From NCBI RefSeq assembly GCF_003073375.1, contig NZ_CP029002.1, positions 296,001-360,000 of the forward strand: 64,000 bases of DNA. Direction: 5' to 3'. Below the pieces are notes generated by a model. It saw nothing but the letters and a program-made list of their open reading frames with translations. It did not search any database and was not told where the DNA came from. Below, piece after piece: positions 1-13,034 of this stretch. How positions within the stretch are numbered: position 1 is the stretch's first letter; each line of letters begins with the position of its first letter. Made by a program: the position numbers and the translations under genes. The DNA comes from Lysinibacillus sp. 2017 (lineage in GTDB: Bacteria; Bacillota; Bacilli; Bacillales_A; Planococcaceae).

Positions 1-107
1 GGAAGGTCTCCGTTATTCGGTAAAAGTATGATTGTAATCAATGCGACAAAGGCTAAAATAATCCAAAGTGGCTTTAAATTACGTTTTGACGTTTTTTCTG
101 TTGCCAT
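1..107 (-). CDS. Membrane transporter, N-terminal part (possibly DASS/SLC13 anion symporter)
   Basis: Only the first 35 codons lie in the window; the gene runs off the left edge. Translation from the ATG at 107 gives a short charged leader (MATEKTSKRNLKP) followed by a hydrophobic segment ending in ILLPNNGDLP. A strong AAGGGGGA ribosome site lies just upstream at 113-120. The leader, first helix and LP-x-x-G-x-LP type loop resemble the start of divalent anion:sodium symporters, but this is too little sequence to fix the family. It is certainly the beginning of a membrane protein gene on the minus strand. Confidence 0.55.
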   Translation of the reverse strand, partial: MATEKTSKRNLKPLWIILAFVALITIILLPNNGDL

Positions 108-470
108 AAAAATTCCCCCTTGTGTATAGTAATTTTTAAAAACGATAATAAATTAGGTGTTGAATGTTTTCTTAGAATAAAGTTAAGAGACAAAATTTCT
201 AATATTACATAACGATGTAGGAAAACACTTTGATATGTATGAGTCATGTAAATAAAAGGTATTTGTCATAATTATTATAGCATTTAGGTGTTTTAAAACT
301 GTTAATATTTGGTGAATTTTATTATTGTTAGATAATTGAAATGTAATTTTTTGTGGAAATTAAAATAGCAATTCAGTTGCGTTAAATAGAGAATTTTTGG
401 CATTATTAGCAATAAAATAACACAATAGGGAATTTATAATAAATTGAATTCAGAAAATTAAAAATTTAAG
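108..470. other. AT-rich intergenic region between divergent transcripts
   Basis: About 360 bases with no open frame that looks coding. It separates the minus-strand transporter gene from the plus-strand SAM riboswitch. It must hold the minus-strand promoter; on that strand there is a TATAAT-like hexamer near 275-280 but no convincing -35 box. Confidence 0.6.
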
Positions 471-500
471 TTGACGAATCATTTTGCATTGTTTTATACT
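471..500 (+). promoter_or_regulatory. Sigma-A promoter of the SAM riboswitch/metY transcript
   Basis: TTGACG (471-476) and TATACT (495-500) are separated by 18 bases. Transcription would begin shortly upstream of the riboswitch aptamer. Confidence 0.8.
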
Positions 501-530
501 GTGAAACAACGATGGAACATAAATCACATA

Positions 531-700
531 CTCTTATCAAGAGCGACTGAGGGAATAGGCCCTATGAAAGTCCGGCAACCAGTGAGTGATCAACTGACTA
601 AGGTGCTACATCCTACAAAGTGCATTCTGCACTTTGAAAGATAAGAGGAGGAAAACTTGCTCATTTGCGGGACCCTCTTCTTAACTGAAGAGGGTTTTTT
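531..700 (+). promoter_or_regulatory. SAM-I riboswitch (S-box) with intrinsic terminator
   Basis: The P1 strands CTCTTATC (531-538) and GATAAGAG (about 640-647) enclose the conserved S-box core: GACTGAGGGA, GGCCCTATGAA, CCGGCAACC and AAGGTGCTA-ATCC. It is followed by a terminator with stem CCCTCTTC (673-680)/GAAGAGGG (687-694) and a T run. The 3' side of P1 (ATAAGAGGAGG) can pair with the terminator 5' arm, so the usual anti-terminator/terminator switch is present. Known S-boxes stop transcription when SAM is abundant. This one controls metY directly downstream. Confidence 0.96.
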
Positions 701-769
701 AGTTTTCTCAAAAAATCCTCCTCAAAATACACCGATTTCACCATCGAATACATTTTAGGAGGCAAAACA

Positions 770-2074
770 ATGACAAATTTACGACCAGAAACAGTATTAC
801 TGCACGGGGGACAAAAGGCTGATCCCGTAACGGGTGCGATAGCCGTACCAATTTATCGTACGACGGCTTATGCTTTTGAAGACACTGCTCATGCGCAACG
901 TCTATTTGCTTTAGAAGAAACAGGTAATATTTATTCGCGTATTATGAATCCTACAGTAGCGGTATTTGAAGAGCGTGTTGCGCAATTAGAAGGTGGGACA
1001 GCAGCGGTTGGACTTTCATCTGGTGCAGCAGCAGTCGCATTTTCGATTTTAAATTTAGCGGGTGCTGGTGATGAAATTGTTGCGGCAGGTTCACTTTATG
1101 GAGGCACGTACAATTTATTTGCGACTACGTTACCACGTTACGGCATCACAGTGAAATTTGTTGATGAGTCAGATCCAGAAAACTTCAGAAAAGCGATTAC
1201 CGATAAAACGAAGGCGGTATACGCAGAAATTATCGGCAACCCAAGTTTGACAGTATTAGATATTGAAGCTGTAGCGGATATCGCACATGAAAACGATCTC
1301 CCATTATTGATTGATAGCACATTTGCTTCACCTTTTGGCAGTAACCCCATTGAATTTGGTGCAGACGTTGTCATTCATTCCGCAACCAAGTGGATTGGTG
1401 GGCATGGTACGACAATCGGCGGAATCGTTGTCGATGCAGGGAAGTTCGATTGGACGAAAGGAAAACACCCAGGTTTTATAGAGCCGGACGCTTCTTATCA
1501 TGGTATTCGTTACGGAATTGATGCTGCAGGGGCTGCATTTGCCACAAAATTACGCGTTCAATTATTACGTGATTTCGGTCCAACTTTATCAGCGGACGCA
1601 GCATTTAACTTTTTACAAGGATTAGAAACGCTTCATTTGCGTATTACTCGTCATAATGAAAATGCACAAAAAGTAGCGGAATATTTAAAAAACCACCCAT
1701 CTGTGGAATATGTAAACTACAACGGCTTTGAAGAATTTGCAACGCATGATTTAGCTAAGAAGTATTTAAAAAATGGCTTCGGCTCAATTATTACATTCGG
1801 TATTAGAGGTGGACGTGAAGCAGGGCGAGAGGTGATTGATAACGTAGAATTATTCTCGCACGTAGCCAACGTAGGGGATGCTCGGTCATTAATCATTCAC
1901 CCAGCATCAACAACGCATCAACAACTGTCAGTAGAAGAATTAAAAATAGCAGGCGTTTCGGAAGAGCTCATTCGCTTATCGATTGGCCTAGAGGCTGTTG
2001 AAGATATTATTGCTGATTTAGAGCAAGCATTAGCAAAAGTAGCTACTCAAATAGAAGTAGAAACGAACGCTTAA
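770..2074 (+). CDS. metY: O-acetylhomoserine sulfhydrylase (O-acetylhomoserine aminocarboxypropyltransferase)
   Basis: This is a 434-residue Cys/Met-metabolism PLP enzyme of fold type I. Such enzymes make homocysteine from O-acetylhomoserine and sulfide in the cytoplasm. The PLP lysine is K207 in SATKWIGGHG; the YSRIMNPT motif (about 55-62) and the glycine-rich SSGAAA segment (83-88) are intact. Its length is typical of MetY, which is longer than the roughly 380-residue MetB/MetC enzymes because of an insertion in the middle. The start follows AGGAGG. The SAM-I riboswitch upstream independently supports a methionine role. It appears to be transcribed alone. Confidence 0.95.
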   Translation: MTNLRPETVLLHGGQKADPVTGAIAVPIYRTTAYAFEDTAHAQRLFALEETGNIYSRIMNPTVAVFEERVAQLEGGTAAVGLSSGAAAVAFSILNLAGAGDEIVAAGSLYGGTYNLFATTLPRYGITVKFVDESDPENFRKAITDKTKAVYAEIIGNPSLTVLDIEAVADIAHENDLPLLIDSTFASPFGSNPIEFGADVVIHSATKWIGGHGTTIGGIVVDAGKFDWTKGKHPGFIEPDASYHGIRYGIDAAGAAFATKLRVQLLRDFGPTLSADAAFNFLQGLETLHLRITRHNENAQKVAEYLKNHPSVEYVNYNGFEEFATHDLAKKYLKNGFGSIITFGIRGGREAGREVIDNVELFSHVANVGDARSLIIHPASTTHQQLSVEELKIAGVSEELIRLSIGLEAVEDIIADLEQALAKVATQIEVETNA

Positions 2075-2167
2075 TTTCTTCGAATTCAGTAAAGAGTTAT
2101 TTGTGCAATCACAAACCGAATTCAGACGCAAATATGCCGAAGTATATTTAATTAATATAGAAGAAAC

Positions 2168-2204
2168 TCGCTCACCATTTCCCATTCGAAAAGGGAGCGA
2201 ATTT
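2168..2204 (+). terminator. Possible weak terminator after metY
   Basis: TCGCTC (2168-2173) can pair with GAGCGA (2195-2200), with an interrupted CCC/GGG extension inside, followed by ATTTT. The stem is imperfect and the T run is short. Confidence 0.35.
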
Positions 2205-2240
2205 TACAAAAATTAATCCCTACTATTTGTATAAGTTTTA

Positions 2241-2269
2241 TTGACAAGATTAAAACCAAGTAATACAAT
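2241..2269 (+). promoter_or_regulatory. Near-consensus sigma-A promoter
   Basis: TTGACA (2241-2246), a 17-base spacer and TACAAT (2264-2269). Because the -35 box begins with TTG, an open frame can be read from it, but translation clearly starts downstream at 2307. Confidence 0.85.
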
Positions 2270-2306
2270 AGGGATAATAAAACGTAAAGAAAAGGAGTTG
2301 TTCGAC

Positions 2307-2705
2307 ATGGGAAACGTATATAGTGCACAAAATATTGCAGCTTACGCCATATATGAATTAAATGATGCAAAGGAATTTGTGAATGCTTGTGGCATCCAGC
2401 AAATCTTAGCAGATATGAACTTAATGTGGCACAAAGTGTTTGGGCACAGTGCTTTCTCAGAAGCAACTCATAATCTTGCGACATCAGGCTACACTGTAAG
2501 AGAAGTAGCGGAGGAATATAAAGAGCACGGAGCAGCCCATCTTTTAGAGCCGGCAAAAGAGTGGTTTTTAAAATATGGTGAGTTCCAGTTAGTGCAACGC
2601 CCATTCGCGGTGCCAAACTTCACAGCTAAAGAAGAGATTATTATGAAAAAAGTTTTAACTGCCCATCGTTTACGCAATTACCAACTTGTAAACGTAGCAG
2701 TATAA
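2307..2705 (+). CDS. Conserved hypothetical protein, 132 residues
   Basis: I do not recognise this family. The protein is soluble, mixed alpha-helical and moderately rich in His, Ala and Glu, beginning MGNVYSAQNIAAYAIYELND. It has no signal peptide or membrane segment. The ATG at 2307 is chosen because AAAGGAG lies eight bases upstream and because a strong promoter occupies the in-frame stretch before it. It has its own promoter and a strong terminator, so it is a monocistronic unit. A segment around residues 60-90 (TSGYTVREVAEEYKEHG) looks like a small helical domain, but no function can be assigned. Confidence 0.8.
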   Translation: MGNVYSAQNIAAYAIYELNDAKEFVNACGIQQILADMNLMWHKVFGHSAFSEATHNLATSGYTVREVAEEYKEHGAAHLLEPAKEWFLKYGEFQLVQRPFAVPNFTAKEEIIMKKVLTAHRLRNYQLVNVAV

Positions 2706-2715
2706 AATATACCCA

Positions 2716-2748
2716 AAACATTAGTGATCCCCCTCACTAATGTTTTTT
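2716..2748 (+). terminator. Intrinsic terminator of the 2307-2705 gene
   Basis: AAACATTAGTGA and TCACTAATGTTT form a perfect stem around a short C-rich loop, followed by a T run. Confidence 0.88.
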
Positions 2749-2782
2749 ATTTTGGCCATTGTGTTGATGAATTTGTTAATTA

Positions 2783-2823
2783 AATAAGCCCGAGTTTCTA
2801 CTTAATAGAAACTCGGGCTTATT
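2783..2823 (-). terminator. Intrinsic terminator of hutG-gltS
   Basis: An 18-bp perfect stem (2783-2800 with 2806-2823) has the core AAGCCCGAGTTTCTA and a five-base loop. It lies directly behind gltS on the minus strand, with AT-rich sequence on both sides. It may act in both directions. Confidence 0.85.
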
Positions 2824-2826
2824 AGA

Positions 2827-4005
2827 TTATTTGAATAAATTAATTGTCGTAATAATAATCGGTACACCGAAGACGTCGATTAAGAAGGCACCAACGATTG
2901 GAACGATTAAAAACGCTTTACGTGAAGGACCAAATTTTGATACAACGGCTGCCATATTTGCCATGGCGTTTGGTGTTGCACCAAGACCGTGTCCTAGGAA
3001 ACCGGCTACCATAATCGCAGCATCGAAGTCCTTGCCAAGTAGGCGGAATAGCACGAATACAGCGAATAACACGATGAAAATTACTTGCGCTAAAATAATC
3101 ACGAATAAAGGTAGTGCTAAATCTGCAATTTCCCATAATTTAATGTTCATTAAAGCCATAGATAAGAAAATGCTTAATGAAATATCACCAATTAAGTTAA
3201 TTTCCTTCATATTAATTAACTCTGGTTTTGTACGGTCAATGATATTACGAACAATTACCGCTACAAACATAGCACCCACATAACCTGGTAGGACAAATCC
3301 TGTTATACTAGTAAACCATTCCCCTACATATGTACCTGCTGCCATACAGAAAGTAATTAAGAAAACTTGTGCCATAAATGATTTTTCTGAAATTGGCTTT
3401 TGTGCCTTCTCTACATATTCTTCCGTTTCATCAGAAGAAGGCTTTAAATTATATTTACGAATTAAGTATTGGATAACTGGGCCTCCGATAAGACCACCTG
3501 CGACAAGTCCGCATGTTGCTGCAGCCATGCCGACCGATAAAGCAGAAGAAACGCCTAATGATTCAATTGTTTCCCCGTAAGCAGCAGCGGCTCCGTGACC
3601 ACCTTCCATTGATACCGCACCGGCCATTACACCAAGTAATGGATGAATATTCATTAACTGGGCCAATGAAACACCGATGACGTTTTGCATTAAAGCTAAA
3701 AATCCACAAGCGATCCAGTAAATGACTAGCAACTTCCCACCGAGCTTCACCAGTTTAAAACTTGCACCAAGTCCAATGGTTGTAAAGAATGTAATCATAA
3801 ACAAAGATTGTAGAGATGTATCAAGCGCAATTTCAAGTGTGCCTGTGGTTTTAAGAAGTGTTGCGAGTAACGCGAATAGCAAGCCCCCAACGACAGGTGC
3901 TGGAATACAAAATTTACTTAAAAAACCGATCCGCTTCACTAAAAATGAACCAAGTAAAAATAATGCGATTGCAATACTTAATGTTGTAATTTGATTTAAA
4001 GCCAT
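2827..4005 (-). CDS. gltS: Sodium/glutamate symporter
   Basis: This is a 392-residue, almost wholly hydrophobic protein of the ESS (GltS) family. GltS proteins take up glutamate with sodium across the cytoplasmic membrane. Family signatures are visible: SMEGGHGAAAA (about 132-142) in the first pseudo-repeat and a matching GFLGHGLGATPNA segment near the C-terminus, consistent with two inverted repeats with re-entrant loops. The ATG follows AAGGGGGA. It lies 20 bases after hutG in the same orientation and ends at a strong terminator, so the two genes form an operon around glutamate release and transport. Confidence 0.93.
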   Translation of the reverse strand: MALNQITTLSIAIALFLLGSFLVKRIGFLSKFCIPAPVVGGLLFALLATLLKTTGTLEIALDTSLQSLFMITFFTTIGLGASFKLVKLGGKLLVIYWIACGFLALMQNVIGVSLAQLMNIHPLLGVMAGAVSMEGGHGAAAAYGETIESLGVSSALSVGMAAATCGLVAGGLIGGPVIQYLIRKYNLKPSSDETEEYVEKAQKPISEKSFMAQVFLITFCMAAGTYVGEWFTSITGFVLPGYVGAMFVAVIVRNIIDRTKPELINMKEINLIGDISLSIFLSMALMNIKLWEIADLALPLFVIILAQVIFIVLFAVFVLFRLLGKDFDAAIMVAGFLGHGLGATPNAMANMAAVVSKFGPSRKAFLIVPIVGAFLIDVFGVPIIITTINLFK

Positions 4006-4025
4006 AAAAATCCCCCTTGTGATGT

Positions 4026-4952
4026 TTAAACGATGCTGTTTATAATTGCTTCATTAATATAGTAGGCACCGAGCTTAGCTGTTTGATTGTTAAGGTCGAG
4101 TGTTGGATTAACCTCACAAATGCTGAAGCTTGTCGTTTTTGGATGCGCCATCATCGTACGTAAAATTTGTCGTACCTTTTTTGCCGATAAGCCAAACGGA
4201 GACGGTGCGCTAACACCTGGTGCCTCTGCTGCATTTAATACATCCATGCAAAGTGTAACGAGCAGCACGTCATGCGTGTCCATAAAGTTTTGCAAGCTTG
4301 TTGAAAATGAATCTTCCTCTAATTGCTCGTCTAAAAAGTACGTGACATGATAGTTGTCTGCTGTATTAAATAATGCGGTTGTATTACCATATTCTTGAAT
4401 ACCACAAACAAAATAATGAGCCTGTTTATCCGCATCTAAAATTTGCCTGAACATGGTTCCTGATGAAGGTTGGTCATCATAGGAACGAATATCAAAATGA
4501 GCATCGATATTTAGTAAGCCGATAGAAGCATCTGGTCCGACTGCTTGTCGAACACCTAGATATTGTCCATACAGCGTTTCATGACCGCCACCTAAAATAA
4601 TGGCCTTCCCTGTTGTTAAAATAAGAGCTACTTTATCTCCGAGCTCTTGCTGTGCTTGTTCAAGTTGCTGGTCTTCACAAATGACATCCCCAAAATCGAT
4701 GACCGAATTTTTATGAGTAGGCTTCCAAGGAACAGAGGCTAATTGTTGGCGTAATGCAAGTGGCGCGTCTTTTGCACCAATGCGGCCATTATTACGTCGA
4801 ACGCCCTCATCACACATAAAGCCGATTAAACCAATATCACATTGTACCGGTTCAGTCGCACATTCGATTATTTGATGATAGCGAAAATACGCGAGCTCCT
4901 CTTTGCTATCGATGCGCCCTTGCCAAACAGAAGCACTTGTTTCTTTATACAT
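4026..4952 (-). CDS. hutG: Formimidoylglutamase (arginase/ureohydrolase family)
   Basis: This 308-residue ureohydrolase has the dinuclear manganese motifs in order: GGGHE (121-125, ligand H124), NIDAHFD (148-154, ligands D150, H152, D154) and TLCMDVLNAAEAPGVSAP (from about 233). The CMDV-type third motif and the ending EVNPTLD...TAKLGA are typical of HutG rather than arginase or agmatinase. The expected reaction is N-formimidoyl-glutamate to glutamate and formamide, the last step of histidine breakdown. The start follows GGAGTGG. gltS is directly downstream and a LysR gene diverges upstream. No other hut genes are visible in the window. Confidence 0.87.
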   Translation of the reverse strand: MYKETSASVWQGRIDSKEELAYFRYHQIIECATEPVQCDIGLIGFMCDEGVRRNNGRIGAKDAPLALRQQLASVPWKPTHKNSVIDFGDVICEDQQLEQAQQELGDKVALILTTGKAIILGGGHETLYGQYLGVRQAVGPDASIGLLNIDAHFDIRSYDDQPSSGTMFRQILDADKQAHYFVCGIQEYGNTTALFNTADNYHVTYFLDEQLEEDSFSTSLQNFMDTHDVLLVTLCMDVLNAAEAPGVSAPSPFGLSAKKVRQILRTMMAHPKTTSFSICEVNPTLDLNNQTAKLGAYYINEAIINSIV

Positions 4953-5072
4953 GTAACCACTCCAAATTACTGAAAATTTATAATTTAATTATATTTTTTG
5001 TTATTTATTAATACAAATACAATAATTACATAATATAATAGCTTTAAACTATAAATGATGTGGGTGAGCAGA

Positions 5073-5963
5073 TTGGATTTACGGAAAATGTACTATTTCA
5101 TTACAGTTGTCAAACATCAAAGCTTTTCACAGGCGGCAAAAGTATTGCATATTTCACAACCTTCACTTAGTAATGCGATAAAAACGCTGGAGCAGGAAAT
5201 GAATGCACCACTTATTGAACGGACAACGAGGAAACTTCAGCTAACAGATCTTGGGCAACAATTTTATGAGCAGGCGACGAAACTGTTAACGCAATTTGAC
5301 CGAATGGAAAAGGAAATAAAGGAGCTAGCGCGCGGCGAAAATTTAGATATTCGACTCGGTATGATTGAATCAGCGAATTATTGGTTTGCACAAATCATGC
5401 TCGACTATCAAAAACATTATCCAAATAATCAACTTACACTAATTGATACACTTTATAATCAAACGGTTCGTCAGGCATTACTTAGTTTAAATGTCCATGC
5501 TGTTATTACGAATCAGCATATTGTAGACAAGGAAATTAAGAGTGAGCTTTTATATAATGAGCCGTATGTGGTGCTAATGCGAAAGGACCATCCTTTTGTG
5601 GAACGACAAACGATTACATTAGCAGATTTTATTGATGATGCATTAATTATTGGTATGCCTGAATTTCAAACGAGTGCACAAATACTAAAGGCCTTTCAAG
5701 AAGAGGGCGTTATTCCACATATTCAATATAAAATTGAACGCTTTGAAATGATTAAAGTGTTAGTTGAAGAAGGGCTCGGGATAACGATTTTGCCTAAGCA
5801 CTATGTAGCACAGCATTTATCTGAGGGGCTTGTCACTCGCTCGATTCAAAGCGAATATTTAAATCGCGATGTTTATTTATGTACGATGAAGGATCGTACA
5901 TTCCCGAAAAGTGTATTGAAATTGTTTGAGCTGATTAAGGCAGCACATACAGAAAAAGCATGA
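5073..5963 (+). CDS. LysR-family transcriptional regulator
   Basis: The N-terminal winged HTH (residues about 1-60, core QSFSQAAKVLHISQPSLSNA) is followed by a LysR substrate-binding domain (about 87-290). The preferred start is the TTG at 5073, which gives the canonical MDLRKMYYFI beginning. It follows GGGTGAG at 5062-5068, the same GGTGAGCAGA context used by the response regulator at 21079. ATG codons at 5055 and 5058 have no ribosome site. The gene diverges from hutG-gltS, so it is the likely local activator or repressor of that pair; the inducer is unknown. Confidence 0.9.
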   Translation: MDLRKMYYFITVVKHQSFSQAAKVLHISQPSLSNAIKTLEQEMNAPLIERTTRKLQLTDLGQQFYEQATKLLTQFDRMEKEIKELARGENLDIRLGMIESANYWFAQIMLDYQKHYPNNQLTLIDTLYNQTVRQALLSLNVHAVITNQHIVDKEIKSELLYNEPYVVLMRKDHPFVERQTITLADFIDDALIIGMPEFQTSAQILKAFQEEGVIPHIQYKIERFEMIKVLVEEGLGITILPKHYVAQHLSEGLVTRSIQSEYLNRDVYLCTMKDRTFPKSVLKLFELIKAAHTEKA

Positions 5964-5982
5964 GAGGAGATCACATGCTTTT
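5954..5982 (+). terminator. Intrinsic terminator of the lysR gene
   Basis: AAAAGCATG (5954-5962) pairs with CATGCTTTT (5974-5982). The 5' arm overlaps the end of the coding region. Confidence 0.7.
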
Positions 5983-6353
5983 ACGTAGTTAAATTTTGAT
6001 GATGCGATTTTCAATTAAATAGAACACTTTGTAAGACGCCTGGATTAGGGTATCTAATATCACGTGGCCATGTTCATTTATTCGCAAAAATTGTTTTAAT
6101 CCTTTCACGCATATTCGTAGTTTAATAAGAAGAGATTTTTATTTTAAACTTTTTTTCAAAAAAGGGTTGACCTATTAGGTGATAGCGTGTAATATTATAG
6201 AAGTCGTCAAGAGATGACGCAACAAACGAAATAAAATGAACCTTGAAAACTGAACAAGCAACGTTAATGAAACAAAGCTTCTTAAATGAAGCAAAAATAG
6301 ATATCAACTTTTAGTTGATACGCTAGCAAAGCAAATGAGCTTTCAAACTAACT
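5983..6353 (+). other. rrn upstream and leader region
   Basis: There is no coding sequence. It contains the rrn promoter at 6167-6195 and a transcribed leader with a CTTGAAAACTGAACAAG segment (about 6241-6257), typical of Bacillales rrn leaders. The 5983-6160 part shows nothing recognisable. Confidence 0.7.
6167..6195 (+). promoter_or_regulatory. rrn operon sigma-A promoter
   Basis: TTGACC (6167-6172), 17 bases, then TAATAT (6190-6195). An A/T-rich tract immediately upstream (about 6141-6165) could act as an UP element, as expected for rRNA promoters. Confidence 0.8.
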
Positions 6354-11155
<4,802 letters not shown>

Positions 11156-11280
11156 CATTTTATTGCACAACTCAATGAAACGTTTATCCAGTTTTGAAAG
11201 AACAATTCTTTCTAAAAGGAACGTCTACTAAGAACGTCACGTCCTGTGACAACGTAGACGCCAGTACATCCGTGTACAAG

Positions 11281-11395
<115 letters not shown>

Positions 11396-11419
11396 CTTAT
11401 TTTTTTTGGGAAAAATTAT

Positions 11420-11494
11420 TGGGGTATAGCCAAGCGGTAAGGCAACGGATTTTGATTCCGTCATGCCCTGGTTCGAATCCAGGTTCCCCAGCCA
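11420..11494 (+). tRNA. tRNA-Gln (anticodon UUG)
   Basis: A full cloverleaf with encoded CCA and TTG at the anticodon. The acceptor arms TGGGGTA and TTCCCCA leave a T-T mismatch at pair 6-67. Confidence 0.95.
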
Positions 11495-11509
11495 TTTTTA
11501 TCTTTTTGA

Positions 11510-11585
11510 GTGCCATTAGCTCAGTTGGTAGAGCATCTGACTTTTAATCAGAGGGTCGAAGGTTCGAGTCCTTCATGGCACACCA
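11510..11585 (+). tRNA. tRNA-Lys (anticodon UUU)
   Basis: Cloverleaf with acceptor GTGCCAT/ATGGCAC, discriminator A and encoded CCA; anticodon loop CTTTTAA. Confidence 0.97.
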
Positions 11586-11604
11586 GTTTTATAATATATC
11601 TGCT

Positions 11605-11689
11605 GCGGGTGTGGCGGAATTGGCAGACGCACTAGACTTAGGATCTAGCGCCGCAAGGCGTGGGGGTTCGACTCCCTTCACCCGCACCA
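11605..11689 (+). tRNA. tRNA-Leu (anticodon UAG)
   Basis: An 85-base class II tRNA with a long variable arm (CGCCGCAAGGCG). The anticodon loop is CTTAGGA, and CCA is encoded. Confidence 0.97.
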
Positions 11690-11706
11690 TTTTCCTTTAA
11701 TATAAT

Positions 11707-11783
11707 GCGCTCGTAGCTCAATTGGATAGAGCATCTGACTACGAATCAGAAGGTTGTAGGTTCAAGTCCTGTCGAGCGCACCA
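11707..11783 (+). tRNA. tRNA-Arg (anticodon ACG)
   Basis: Cloverleaf with acceptor GCGCTCG/CGAGCGC, anticodon loop CTACGAA and encoded CCA. The ACG anticodon is expected to be edited to ICG. Confidence 0.97.
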
Positions 11784-11873
11784 TATATTTTTAAAATGAA
11801 ATGATGAATTCTGAATGTGACTCAGTATTCAATTTTCTAGTAACCATCATAAAGAATAACCAATTAATTTTCT

Positions 11874-11950
11874 GGCGGTGTAGCTCAGTTGGCTAGAGCA
11901 CTCGGTTCATACCCGAAAGGTCGTGGGTTCGACTCCCTCTGCCGCCACCA
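11874..11950 (+). tRNA. tRNA-Met (elongator, anticodon CAU)
   Basis: It begins GGCGGTGTAGCTCAG, has a standard 1-72 pair and encoded CCA. It closely matches the Bacillus elongator tRNA-Met. It follows a 90-base spacer with no recognisable content. Confidence 0.92.
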
Positions 11951-11977
11951 ATTTTTTCTGAAACCTTATAGTATTAT

Positions 11978-12052
<75 letters not shown>

Positions 12053-12055
12053 AAT

Positions 12056-12131
12056 GGTCCCGTGGTGTAGCGGTTAACATGCCTGCCTGTCACGCAGGAG
12101 ATCGCCGGTTCGATCCCGGTCGGGACCGCCA
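12056..12131 (+). tRNA. tRNA-Asp (anticodon GUC)
   Basis: Cloverleaf with anticodon loop CTGTCAC, discriminator G and encoded CCA. Confidence 0.97.
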
Positions 12132-12134
12132 TAT

Positions 12135-12208
12135 GCGGGTGTAGTTTAATGGTAAAACCTCAGCCTTCCAAGCTGATGTCGTGAGTTCGATTCTCATCAC
12201 CCGCTCCA
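12135..12208 (+). tRNA. tRNA-Gly (anticodon UCC)
   Basis: A 74-base cloverleaf with acceptor GCGGGTG/CACCCGC, anticodon loop CTTCCAA, discriminator T and encoded CCA. Confidence 0.97.
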
Positions 12209-12213
12209 AGTTA

Positions 12214-12287
<74 letters not shown>

Positions 12288-12299
12288 TCATAGTATTTT

Positions 12300-12375
12300 T
12301 CCGAAGTAGCTCAGTTGGTAGAGCATCCGGCTGTTAACCGGCAGGTCGCAGGTTCGAGTCCTGCCTTCGGAGCCA
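12300..12375 (+). tRNA. tRNA-Asn (anticodon GUU)
   Basis: Cloverleaf with acceptor TCCGAAG/CTTCGGA, anticodon loop CTGTTAA and encoded CCA. Confidence 0.97.
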
Positions 12376-12376
12376 T

Positions 12377-12448
12377 GGCCCGTTGGTCAAGCGGTTAAGA
12401 CACCGCCCTTTCACGGCGGTAACACGAGTTCGATTCTCGTACGGGTCA
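12377..12448 (+). tRNA. tRNA-Glu (anticodon UUC), no encoded CCA
   Basis: A 72-base body with acceptor GGCCCGT/ACGGGTC and anticodon loop CTTTCAC. Discriminator A is followed by TATA, so CCA is not encoded. Confidence 0.95.
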
Positions 12449-12453
12449 TATAT

Positions 12454-12484
12454 AAGTATGTAGCATATGCTGCATACTTTTTTT
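12454..12484 (+). terminator. Terminator of the rrn-tRNA transcript
   Basis: AAGTATGTAGC pairs with GCTGCATACTT around ATAT, followed by a T7 run. It lies directly after the last tRNA. Confidence 0.9.
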
Positions 12485-12583
12485 GTGTTTCAAGCGAGTT
12501 ATTTCAGTGATTGTCAAAAGTTCCTGGTTAAAAGATTGAATTCTTTAATAACAATTCTTTGCTATCTTCAACTTTATAGATGG

Positions 12584-12886
12584 TCAGTAATTGGAGAGTG
12601 GGGCCGAGATAAGAAACCCACAATCCAAACGAAATAGAGGATCATGGACCAAGCGCTTAACTAAGTCCTTTACAGTTGGAATGCGTTCTATAATACGAAT
12701 AATCAGCGATTGAATCATCGCACCGTAATTTAATTCACGTGGCGCACCACGCATTGTCTTTTTAGAAAACAACTGAAAAATCGATTGTACATCGAATTTG
12801 GCAAGAATCGCATCGAAACGGCGAGAACTCTCCATTTTCATTAATTCACAAATAGACTTATTTGTTTTACAATAGTCATAGGGCAT
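12584..12886 (-). pseudogene. Truncated IS transposase, N-terminal fragment
   Basis: A 100-residue frame resembles the N-terminal domain of large DDE transposases of the IS1182/IS5 superfamily (DUF772-like). The recognisable stretches are KKTMRGAPRELNYGAMIQSL and VKRLVHDPLFRLDCGFLIS. Full-length relatives have several hundred residues including the DDE catalytic domain. Here the frame ends after SAPLSNY and no catalytic part follows, so this is a dead remnant. The left end of the element, with its promoter-like TATAAT and terminal repeat, is still present upstream at 12887-12945. Confidence 0.82.
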
Positions 12887-12945
12887 TCACCTCTTGGGTA
12901 ATTTTGGTTTGGTCACTCGAATTATACCAAATTGGGGAGGTGCCC
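12584..12945 (-). mobile_element. IS remnant with one preserved end
   Basis: The remnant covers the transposase fragment and its upstream end. The outer sequence reads GGGCACCTCCCC on the minus strand (12934-12945). It can fold back on GAGGTGAATGCCC near the start codon, as is common for IS ends that shut off outside transcription. The other end was not found. The element lies just behind the tRNA array. Confidence 0.65.
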
Positions 12946-13034
12946 TTTTTTTATTGTTTAAAGACCCTTGATACCGAAGGGATAAAAATTATGAAATTAA
13001 CTCATATGTGAAAATTAGATGTAGGAGGGATTAA

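Noticed and set aside
2241-2306. Upstream extension of the 2307 gene starting at TTG
   Set aside because: The TTG is the -35 box of a near-consensus promoter and the true ribosome site is at 2292-2297.
2152-2616. 154-residue minus-strand frame
   Set aside because: It overlaps the 2307 gene, crosses its promoter and has a composition unlike a real protein.
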